A DNA stretch of 64,000 nt from Trichoplax sp. H2 (lineage: Eukaryota; Placozoa; Uniplacotomia; Trichoplacea): assembly GCA_003344405.1 (NCBI GenBank), contig NOWV01000060.1, positions 1 to 64,000 of the forward strand, written 5' to 3'. The notes under the pieces are model-generated. The model was given only the letters and a program-made list of their open reading frames with translations. It searched no databases and had not been told where the DNA came from. Numbering within the stretch: position 1 is the first letter of the stretch; each line of letters starts with the position of its first letter. Of the stretch, positions 44,241 to 55,038 are shown one piece after another. Made by a program: the position numbers and the translations under genes.

Positions 44241-45200
44241 CGAATTCTCGTAATTTAACTCTTCCTCTATCGATTGACTCGTATTTTATTAAAAATCGAC
44301 AGAAATTTCATTGTTTTATTTTCAAAGTTTATCGGGAAAATGGACTGGGATAAACTGTACAGTGTACACTCACTCACTCGCATTCACTACAGTGATATAG
44401 TGCAATAGAATGAGAAAATCAAGAACGTCAAAATGCCGTATAAGAGTCGTATATCCATGTTGATCCTGCTGTTTTTCCTCCATTTTTATACAACTGCAGT
44501 ACAAGTGGATTTTAACTAGGGTTCAACTGCAGTGCTAATTTCAATGTTAAAGTAGGATTAGGCAGAAAGAATTTCACTGTCATAATCCTCACAGTACGTC
44601 AGTACGTCAGGCTGTCGTCAGCTTTCGGTCATGGTGGAACTGGTACTAATAAGTGTACAGTATACTGTACAGTACTGTAGTGTGCTAATCAACATTAATC
44701 AAATTTAGCCATTTTACTGTATATCCAATCCTATAGTAAATCATACTATCTGTTATTCGGGCAAATCTGTCAGTCGGACGCATCGGATGCCCTCAGTATA
44801 AGGCGGATTAATTAATTTCCTCTAGTGTCAATGTGAAAGTGTTGATACAAAATGAAGATCTCTTCAGCGGTGTACTAGTACTGCACGTACAGTACCGTCC
44901 ATTTAGTCATGGACAACTCAATTAGATTAAGTAGTTCATCATTTCAGTGTACAACTACACTGTACTGTACACTTCCTTCCTCGACAATTAAGCACATAAG
45001 AGAAACGTCGTGGAGGTAAAAAGAAAAAAAAAAAGCCATATTAAAACGAAGCCTTTTCTTTTACAGTACAATAGTACAGTATACAGTACTGTACAACATA
45101 TACTGTACACTGTACTAGAAGTGCGATTTACATCTGCGCAGTAGACAAACTGCAATCGTGTAATCGGGCGTTCAAGGCAAGAAAGGCAGAGCAAGGCAGC

Positions 45201-47033
45201 ATGGTATGATTAAATTAAAAAGTTGTTCATCTTTTTTGATTCATTTTTTCCCTTCCTTTGCAACAAATTGATACCAGTTATAATGATAATACTCTTGAGT
45301 TTAGTGATTACCTATTTAGAGAAATGATACGACTCTATAAAGTAGTCAAATAAATCATGTTGTTCATGTCGGAGCGTTTGTCGATCCGATCACGCCTTGT
45401 TGAAGGTGCGCGGTACTGCATACTGTACGGTACTTCAAACTTGCAGTAAAGTATTCGAGTTAGTCCAGTGGACGAATATCGACTATCTACGTTATCGACT
45501 ACCAGCAGCCATCTTTATCGTATTACTATAATCCTACAAGGATTATGGAATCACAGCGATTAGCTACTTTTGCAAGAAGATCATTGCTTTCGATCTCTGT
45601 ACTTATTAAAAAGAGTGCAATGACTTAAAATGATATCCAAGTTCATGGCGCTCGCTGTTAGAACTGTATAGCGTGATATTTGAGTCCTTTCTTGGCTAGC
45701 ACGCCAAGCTCAGGCTATTATTGGGAAATGTTAGTTGTTTCCTCTATGTTTACAACGATCTTCCGAAATACTATCTGGACTTGATGTTTAAATAACGTTC
45801 ACTTAGTGTTTTTAACAACCTTTAATATGTTCTTAAACTCTATTTTCGATGGAAGAAAGTCGACAACGACTGTACAGTATATTCCAACATCAAAGTCCTA
45901 CATGATTTGTTCCATAAACGTTATCCTAACCTTTGACTATTGGTCTTGTAGATTCGTTTCATCTTTATCCAGAATCGTGCTGGTAAAACACGTTTAGCAA
46001 AATGGTATATGCATTTCGAAGATGAAGAAAAGCAAAAGTTAATAGAAGAAGTACATGCTCTTGTAACTGTCCGAGATGCTAAACATACCAACTTTGTTGA
46101 GGTAATTCAATACGATCTCAGAGATGAAATTACTTGAATTACCTACATGTAGAATGTTGTATAAGATACCGGAAAATCACAACCTATCTCAAATTGGTTT
46201 AAAATTCCTCTAATGATATATGGATATCGATTGTATGTTGACAGTTTCGTAATTACAAGATCGTATACCGACGCTATGCTGGGCTCTACTTTTGCTTATG
46301 CGTGGACATCGCGGATAATAGCTTAGCATACTTAGAAGCTATACATAACTTTGTTGAGGTAAGGATAGCACTTAGACACAATGTTACAATTTAAATTATC
46401 AGATCTTACCTATGCAGTAGATACATATTACTCGTTTTTCGAATCTGTTTGTATTTCTAACTTCTAATGTTGTCATACAGTCCTAAGATAGTTAAATCGA
46501 AATCCATAGTGACTCTTTTATGCTTTTGGCCTATTCAATAGCTATGTTTCTTCAATCCTGTTAGGTATTAAACGAATATTTCCACAATGTTTGCGAATTG
46601 GATTTAGTGTTCAACTTCTATAAGGTAAGATAAAGTTTTCTACTAGCTATTGTCAGTGTATAGAGAATAATCTTCATTGTATCTCCTATTGTAACTAACT
46701 ACTGTAGATGTTGTTGTGAGCCTACAAAATTTGGTGTAATCAACATGCCTCTAGTATTGATAATGATACACTTTATTATACTTACAAGGGCTTTTTATAC
46801 CAACTATTGATTAGGTCGAATAGCAAAGTTGTTATTGACCTAATTTTGTAGATATCAGCTGATAGTATTCAGTTATAATCTTGTTTGTCTGTTTAATTTA
46901 AAGATTTTTTAAATTGTTTATTTTCATTCAGGTCTACACAGTTGTTGATGAAATGTTTTTAGCTGGCGAAATTCGTGAAACTAGTCAAAGCAAAGTATTA
47001 AAACAGTTGCTGACGTTACAAACATACGACTAA
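45201..47033 (+). CDS. AP2S1: AP-2 complex subunit sigma
   Basis: Small (sigma) subunit of the plasma-membrane clathrin adaptor AP-2, which helps bind dileucine cargo signals in endocytosis. Exons: 45201-45203 (ATG only), 45952-46101, 46245-46358, 46565-46624, 46932-47033. Total 429 bp, 142 aa, exactly the length of animal AP2S1. All internal junctions are phase 0 with GTAA-type donors. Motifs: [70 protein letters not shown] and the C-terminal [10 protein letters not shown]. The single-codon first exon is inferred: ATG|GTATGA at 45201 is a start codon fused to a donor, and the second exon begins directly with Ile2. Sigma-1 and sigma-3 are excluded by the sequence after NRAGK and by the C terminus. 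Confidence 0.95.
45204..45951 (+). other. first intron of AP2S1
   Basis: Follows the inferred ATG-only exon and ends TTGTAG before the Ile2 codon. Contains scattered ACTGTAC words and no recognisable coding block; the 45806-45997 frame merely runs into exon 2 in another frame. Confidence 0.6.
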
Positions 47034-47523
47034 AATTTAAAAGCCACACCAAACTCATTACATTAAAGATCTTGTAATAGTTATGTGACAAGTAAATTGG
47101 AAATAGAATTGCCTAAATTATGGATTACCGTCATTTACACACGTAGTTTGATATAATCCTTAGAGTTATAAGAGACACTTGTAAGTTGTTACCAAGTTCA
47201 TGGTAAATTTCCTTTATGAATGTATTTTAATCCTAAGTAATAAGTATAAATAAGAATGGTTCGGCCATGGACTTCTCACTAACTACAACTCTATGTACCA
47301 TAGACTATAATACTGTAGTAGTATGACCCAATAATTAAAAATGTAATTATAAAGTTGTTTGCTAGTTTAGTTTTGTACTTATTCATATAAACGATTACCT
47401 ATCAACTTTTATGATAAAATTTGCTCTTCTGATGTATTTGATGATTATGATATTGTATTGATTGTTAGTAAATGAAATTTTAGAGACTAGCGTCGATGTT
47501 GTAGTTCTGTATTATCGCGAAAA

Positions 47524-47529
47524 ATAAAA
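47524..47529 (+). terminator. candidate polyadenylation signal for AP2S1
   Basis: AATAAA about 490 bp after the stop, followed by T-rich DNA. Not proven. Confidence 0.4.
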
Positions 47530-48730
47530 GTTTATATAAAATTTTATCAAATTTTATCCAAAGTGGTAGCCTGCAATTCATACTGTATACAGATATAGTA
47601 ATACAACTTTGCAAGATCAATGATAGCTACAATAATACTGCAATTGCTCTATAAACGAGGTGTAACTTGATTTTCAAGGCGTACTTTTCAGCAATCTTAA
47701 GAGGCTGACTATGTTTGAGCCTTCTAGTCAGGTTTCGTTATCTTATAGATTCAGTTAATTCATCCTGTACTCGTGCGACTACTAATAAGATTAAGCTTAA
47801 CAGTTAGTTAGGTGAAGAACAACCTTTCTGTGCAGTTTCTGACTGCACTGTACATTCACTGTACGTAAAACATTTGATGATCAAAATTGTGAATTCTGAT
47901 AGCTAGTATTTGTTACAAACATAGTATAATGTTGGTGCCACTTAGCGTAGACTTTTTTAGATTTAAGTCAGTCTTAGGTAGCCATCCCCCGATTGGATAT
48001 AATTCAATGACTCGTTTGTCAAATTTTAATCTTTTTGAGAGCAATCTTGAAGAGTAGTAAAGTCACATGATGTAGTAAACTCAAGGAATAGTGAAACTAC
48101 AATTCTATAAATAGTTTTCAAACCTGATGGCTAGCTCTCAAGGAAATCGATGAGCAATGAATGGACTTCAGCCCTTTAGAGCACAATATGGTAGCTCAAA
48201 GCTCGAGTTGTTAAAATAGAGCAAATCTACAATATAAGGAATAGTCCAAGAATACCATTTCATTATACCAGCCGCAACCTACAAATATTCTCTTAGGTTA
48301 AACAGACTGTTCGACGTCACATAGCCTTTACAACAAACTGTTACCATACCTTCAAAATCCACAAGTACTGTAATCAGCTGAAATCACTACGTCATGTCTT
48401 CAAACATATATAAATAACTATATTAATATCGATACCAACACCACCCTTGCTACAACCCCCTTCAAAAAAATTATATTCCGTTAAAAACTATGGCCACGGA
48501 GTTTTCGTTCATAAATCTCTGATATAACAAGTTATAAAAGGCTTACGAAGGATAACAGATAATTTTATTTCATATCTTAAAATTGTGTCAGAAGCTTACA
48601 AGCTCGCTTACAATTCTTTCTCTGCTAATGCTATTAATTTAGAATTAGATGATATGTAGCATTTTTTGATTTTAATTTTTAGTAAATACTGATCATAAGC
48701 GTAATACCTGATAACGAAAAAGAGTAAAAC

Positions 48731-48736
48731 TTTATT
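48731..48736 (-). terminator. polyadenylation signal for FOXRED1
   Basis: Minus-strand AATAAA 26 bases past the stop codon. Confidence 0.5.
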
Positions 48737-48762
48737 ATTTGTAGACATTAATGTAAATTAGT

Positions 48763-51593
48763 TTAAATTACATTCGTTTCATTCAATGGTGAATTCTTTA
48801 GAATTCTATCAAATCCGAGTCTCGTTAGGTCTATGGAAGTAAATTTTCCATCTATAATTAATTCGCTAATGGCACGTCCAGCGGCAGGGCTTTGTTGAAT
48901 ACCATGGCCACTAAATCCGTTGATAAAGTAGAAATTTTGCAATACAGGATGAGCACCAATAATAGCGTTCTGGTCTACAGTGTTGTAATCGTAGAAACCA
49001 CCCCAACCACCAACAATCTAAGCATGAATTTGGAAAGTGAACAAACGAAAATAGCTTTTCAAACTTCTTAAAGAATTACTCTAATTTTCGTACAATTTAT
49101 TAAATCATATAGTTATCTACGGTATTTACGTATGCAAGAGTCGAACCTTAAGAGATTCAAATGCTGGTACGCGTTGAGCAAGGAATTCCCACAGTTCATC
49201 GTAGAAATACTCGAAATCGCAGTCCAAATTATCGCATTTCGGCTCTTGCTCCTAACATCAAAGTAAAAAGTAAGTATTACAGAAATACTATTTGAGTTTA
49301 AGCTGCCCATTTATACTGTACAAAATTATTTATAATTTAGTGTAAAAACTATTATCTGGAATTCAATGCCGAGCACACGCTCATTAAAATTAGAATGCCG
49401 TATGTAAGTAAAGTTCTGTGCCGGCACATTACAGCTAGTCAACGTGATAGATTAAAATACTGTCGATAACTTACAGCGCTTGGACTACGTCCACATATAT
49501 AGTAGCCAGAACATTCACGCCGGAAATATGTGCCAGATGAATCAACAGTAACTGCGGGCGTTGACTTTGGTCCAGTAGGACAATCATAAACGTACACGTA
49601 CCTTTTGGCTGGCTGAACTGGCAAAGATACAGACATTAATCCATCTTTCTCACTTCCGACACCAGCCATTGAAGCAATGTGGCCAGCCCATGGGCCACAA
49701 GCATTAACTAAGTAACGACATTTTATTGATTCTTTGTGATTGTCTTCGTTCATTTTCACCTATCATGTTCATGTGAATATTTAAAATTTTAAGATTAGAA
49801 AAAGCAGATATATTTTTCTCAAATCAAAGCTCAATAAAAAGTATGCAACACCAGTACATAAAGCAGTGGATAAATAAATTTAAATATACGAGCATATCAA
49901 TTATGCGTACTACAATTTGAAAACAGTAAAGGATGTCACGTAAACATTCAATCACCTCGATTCCTGCAATTTCCTTCTGGTTTCGCATGATATCAACAAC
50001 TTCTCCATTCAAATATCGAACTGACATTGCCACAACTTTTTTTCTCATGCATTGTAAAAATGAATAGGGATCAAAAGAACCTTCATTTTCGAGACCTAGA
50101 TACGAAACAAAAGGGCAAATTTAATTCTATTATGCTTATAGATATTTGACTATTTATTCGACAAGTTTACTCCGTAGTGGCAATCGATTATATATTTTCA
50201 TAGTTAGTTTTGCATGCAGGATTAACAACTTAAAGGAAGGCTCGTAAATGAAAGTTTATTACCTAGAGAAGCAATAGCAATACCATCCGTATTTATCCAT
50301 GGAAATATTTGCGATAATTCCTTTTTGGATAATAGTTTGACTGCAGCTCCCATGGAACTGTTGATACCGAAATATGAATAGTAGATCATCGTTAAGTTAT
50401 AATTAAAAGAAACACAATTGTAATTATACGTACATAAGAAAATTGTGAACAATTAAAAGTGTTGAAAAATTTCAATAATTATATTGGCTTAGTATCTAAT
50501 ATGACTCGCTTGGAGTATTCTACAAATTGGATAATAAAATTTCTAAATAAGAAACTGATTCGAATGTTTCTCTTAATTGTAATTTCGTACACTAAAACAT
50601 ATAGTTGGACATGAACTAACTGCTCAACAATTAAAATGAACGTTGATTTGACTAATCTTGTATACTACATGGCCAATTTCACGTATAAGCCTATTATGGA
50701 ATTATGATAGAAAATCACTTTACCGTTGAACATCATAGTTTTCACGCAATAATTTCTCTCGATTCTCATCAACGAGATAGACGTAAGGGGCGTTACGAAA
50801 TTGGATATCAAGGTCATCATCGTCTTCTACTTTCAGATATTGATTACATTTCGAAATAAAATTGTAACCAAATTTGGACATCATTATATTTTCAGGAACG
50901 GAAAATTGCTGGCGTATCGAGCCACAAGAAAGTGGTGTAGAGGCCTTTTCATACTATTACAAGATAGCATTTAAAATTGGAGAATCAGACTTGTCAATAC
51001 AACATTTGGATCGCGTGACGATTGCACTTACATAAATCATGCACTAAATGAACTGATTATAATAGTTCGTGTTCATCGATCATAAAGTACTTGCATGCAG
51101 TAAGAAATTGAGAAACCGTATTGGTTAAGAGAAACTTCTCAATTCACTTTGCCTCACGTTAAACTTGGTAACTTCAATCCCTGTACTCGTATAAGTCTAG
51201 TAGCACAGTTATAAAAAAATGCTATCAATTGCTAACTACTTAGTGTAAGCCATGAACGGTTATCGATACTTTACGAACATTGGGAGTAATTAAGTTACGG
51301 TCCATCCCGGGAATCGATCATACCCCGGAACATTTAGACATGTCTAATCTACAGTAGATGATGATTCATCGATACTATCATATATGTACCTTATTATCTC
51401 TCTCGATAACACATATCTTGGTTGGATCGATACGCTTGGCTAAAAAATATGCTGTTGTCAAGCCCATAATACCACCACCAGCGATAACAACATCGAATTG
51501 GTCAGAAGGTAAAGATGACAGATGCTTTCCCCATCTTGCCAACATCGACTTGTTTAAGGATTTTATGGATGAATGTAGCAGACGACTAGCCAT
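48763..51593 (-). CDS. FOXRED1: FAD-dependent oxidoreductase domain-containing protein 1
   Basis: Mitochondrial DAO-family flavoprotein known in animals as a complex I assembly factor. Exons on the minus strand: 51593-51390, 50953-50724, 50357-50263, 50095-49956, 49759-49475, 49251-49147, 49017-48763. Total 1314 bp, 437 aa, a little shorter than the human protein, mostly at the N terminus. All junctions are in frame. The first 33 residues (MASRLLHSSIKSLNKSMLAR...) are basic, hydroxylated and free of acidic residues, as in a matrix-targeting peptide. The dinucleotide-binding motif is DVVIAGGGIMGLTTAYFLAK at residues 34-53. Other landmarks: SIRQQFSVPENI, FPWINTDGIAIASLG, NEGSFDPYSFL, LVNACGPWAGHIASMAGVG, PAKRYVYVYDCP, YFRREC-GYYICGRSPS and the C-terminal GFSGHGIQQSPAAGRAISEL. 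An in-frame TAG just upstream fixes the start codon. Confidence 0.95.
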
Positions 51594-54500
51594 TTTGCAG
51601 GATGATTTGGATAGCTAATGGATTTTGGACGATATCATTTCACAAAGAAATGACAAGTAGAATGCAGAATACAGTAGATCAGTTCGAATTTATCTTAGCA
51701 ATTAATGAACCAATTAATTAATCAGCCCAGCAACAGTTGCAATTAGCAATTTCCGAGCTAAAAAGCAGCTGGGTGTTATGACTTTTGCGATGGATTGCCC
51801 TTGCCACCCACCACTTAATCGTCCAATGTCTAGTGTCCAACCTCTAATACAAATTGATATAATTTCCAGTTCCCGTTGAGCTAGGTTATAATTCATTAAC
51901 AGTTGGCAACGATATCGTATGGCAACAGTAGAGATGTTTACACTATTACGATTATATAAATAGACTATAATAAATATATCATGTAGGCAACGCTAATGCT
52001 GAAGTGTGAGGAGGTCCAAATCGTACTCCCTCGTATGTTACATCGTAAACATGACTTTTGTCCCATACAAAATCATTGCAAAAGAATACAAGCGCCATAT
52101 TCGACCTACTTGTACTGATGGTTTTGCAATATGACGAAATTATACTTGTAATGGCATCTAATAAAATGCCCATAATTATTACAAATGGAGACATAAAATT
52201 GCTTTTAGGACATAAGTAAATATTGAAATTATGCTTGGATGATAAAATGAAGTTGGAGAGAATCAGCGTTGGAGGGTTAACCGGCCATTAGCTAGTAGAG
52301 ACGTGCGATTGAAGTTGGAAAGTGTTGTAGAAAAAAAATATTTTCAATCACAAGAGGGTAGAATATATCAAATTCCTCTCATTGTAGATTTATACTATGC
52401 AAAGTTTAAGTCTAGAATCTGCGAAAAATTACTTTCTAGTAGTCTCTACCATTCGTATGCTAACGGCTTTTCACCTTAAACGACTATTTGGAACTTTCTT
52501 AATTATAATTAGCGATCTAGCCGTAGGCGGTAGTTGCCTTATTTGACGGCCCAACCATATTCTATCTACACTGGTAACATTAACAGCGACTGCGGCAATT
52601 CTCAATAGAAAATGGCGGGCCCTATTACCATCTAAAGAAATAGGAAAATAAATTAATTAATGCTATACAGTCAATAAATTAAGTTAAGTTAATCTTATTA
52701 CAAGTAATAAATAGCACGACCCGGTAAATATGGCATACAGACAACAAAATATACCGTAAGTAAGAGATACAAACGGTTAAATCTAATTTATGGCAGGTCT
52801 GGCGCAAAATTCTAGTCTTCAAGTGATTGTTTAGCCTGGATAAGAGTAGAAAATCCTGACGAAAAGAAAAGGCTAGAAATTTTGCCACTGCGATTAATTT
52901 TAATTTTAATTCCTTTACCCTTTATAATAAATTGTAGCTTTGCATCATGACTATTTGATGCCTGTAACTACCCGTTCACTTTCTTAGTATTAAACAGCAT
53001 TGGGCAATGAAACTTAATTAAAAAGTATAAAGTTGAACTTGTGGACTATTTCCTTTTTTTTTGCTTAAAGAATGGAATTTAGGTAGTTACATATAAATTA
53101 GAATTAAAATTATTAAATTAAAAATGATTAATTCTGAGGACAATAAACATGCTGTACGACGCATCTATCAATAATTAATATAATTAATTTACATTTCCTA
53201 TTTTAATCATATTTAGCGATCCTTGATTAAAATAGCTGTTTTTCGTATTGCCTTAGCTATGTTTAAGGTATAATTGTATGCAATTAAAAGTATGTTATAG
53301 TTCTTACCCTAGCAGTCAAAATTGATTGTCGTCGAAGTAATTGTGTATGAAGGAAAATTTTTCTTCACTTTAGCAATATTATGAATAATCGTTTACTTAT
53401 AATATTAAGACACAACTCTTCTGGATATTGACGTAATACAGCAAGCTGAGCAGTAATTATGAATGAGCAGACGTAATCAAATCAGCTAAAAATATCGCCT
53501 AAAACAGATCCAGTTACTAGTCTAGGTAACCTGATCGTTACTCACTAACGCACTCTTCCAGGCTTTTAACAGAAATGCCAAATATTTCTTGATAGGCTAT
53601 AGAGTCAACGTATATAATATACACGTAGCGCTAAAGAATCATTTTACGACCCCATTAAATCGCATTTACGCATTCACGTTATCTGCATAGCAAGGGTGCA
53701 ACTCGTTAAACTTGGAATCAATTTTAACTCTCCTTGCGGCCTTCCTATGCTTTTAAGTTGTATAAAGCAATTATATAATTATTGGTGAGTTCCATCTTTA
53801 CAAATTTACAAATTGCTAACAGCAAAGCTAGCTTTAATTAATAAACGTTTTGCTAGGAAATATCTCATAAGATACTGAATAGATCTACTCGCTTCAAGAC
53901 TTTTCTGAGTTATAAGTTATATCATTCAAATACCTACATTAACCATACAAAACCAATTTAAACTATTATTATTAATACCTTCAACAACGCCAGCTTTGAT
54001 TTATAAATGTTTTTATCACATGACAGTCTTTTATAGGTACTTATGCTGTAATATACGGTATTAAGCATAGTTATTGATAGGACCTTCTTTAGTAGCATAT
54101 TAATCAATTATTATACTGTAACGACAGTAACTATCATCTAATGGCTAGATTAGTAAGGATTGTTTAAAATGATAATATACAACGAGTAACTGGAATAATG
54201 GCCACAATATAGCAGAGAAAGTAACACGCACAGAAGCATTGTCATAACATCAAAGCCTTGGAAAGTCCATAGGATTAGCTCTTACATTAACGGTCATAAG
54301 TGATTGGCTTCTTTATTTTTACATAGAAATGAATTTTATAATCTCTTGTTCTGCGACAATAATGCTGAATTTGACAACCGGTCAGGCACATCCAATTTAC
54401 TACCATTGTTACTAACGATAACGAAAGAGATTTTAACCTAAACAAATCTTTACCTTCAACAATTCATTGCACACATTTGCTTCACTCAATATCGTACAAA

Positions 54501-55038
54501 TTTATTGCTAACAACAAAATGGCCAATATGAGATGGTTGCAAGCAAGTAGGGAAGATAAATTATCATTATTACAAGTCAGCATTAAATTAGATTTCCATT
54601 TTATTCCATAATCATTTTATGTACTTGAATAATAATATAATTTATGGCTAAAATTTCAATTAGCAGGTATATGGTTAATACTGGAATTGCCAATACTTCA
54701 TGATTTCTTCTTATTTCATTAGTTCATAATACGCTTGTAAATAAAATACATCAGCTAGCTATAACCTGACATAGTTTATAGCAATAATATTACAACCTAT
54801 GGAAGATACCTGCTTTTTATATCAAATCTGCAATGTTTACTTACTGTTACAAAAATATGTTCTAGCATGTTTATTAATCTTGGAAAGGGATTATTGAGAT
54901 TAAAAATATCATAAACTTAAAAATGACATAGTGATTTTAAATTGTTTCTCACTCTTTATTACTGGTAAGTACCCAAATGAATTGTATTTCTTTACTAGCA
55001 TCACTTTGACTATATAGTGCATTTATTATAGCACCTTC
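51594..55038. other. region between FOXRED1 start and SLCO 3' end
   Basis: 3.4 kb. Two adjacent minus-strand frames at 52194-51979 and 51896-51714 (MALVFFCNDFVWDKSHVYD, and a second with CIRGWTLDIGRLSGGW) look mildly protein-like and could be exons, but no splice pair joins them convincingly and I recognise no family. A small plus ORF at 52457-52546 also has no known match. From 52700 to 55000 the DNA is AT-rich with no gene seen. Confidence 0.4.
55022..55027 (-). terminator. candidate polyadenylation signal for SLCO
   Basis: Minus-strand AATAAA only 11 bases past the stop; further copies occur downstream near 54954. Confidence 0.35.

Larger units (their letters stand above)
43332..45200. 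promoter_or_regulatory. divergent promoter region between PSMC6 and AP2S1
   Basis: The two genes start back to back 1.87 kb apart, so both promoters must lie here. The region is packed with GTAC-based palindromes and a fold-back element (separate entries). No clear TATA box is seen next to either start, as is common for housekeeping genes. Confidence 0.5.
47034..48762. other. convergent 3' intergenic region of AP2S1 and FOXRED1
   Basis: 1.7 kb with no coding block. AP2S1's likely 3' end is near 47524-47529 (AATAAA). The rest shows one ACTGTACATTCACTGTACGT motif near 47847 and nothing else of note. Confidence 0.55.

Noticed and set aside
43771-44258. Overlapping open frames on both strands rich in Cys, Thr, Val and Tyr
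   Set aside because: They arise because the ACTGTAC repeat is self-complementary and stop-free in several frames; no splice sites, motifs or complexity.
51358-51618. 86-codon plus-strand frame
   Set aside because: Antisense of FOXRED1 exon 1, which has clear homology, splice site and upstream stop on the minus strand.
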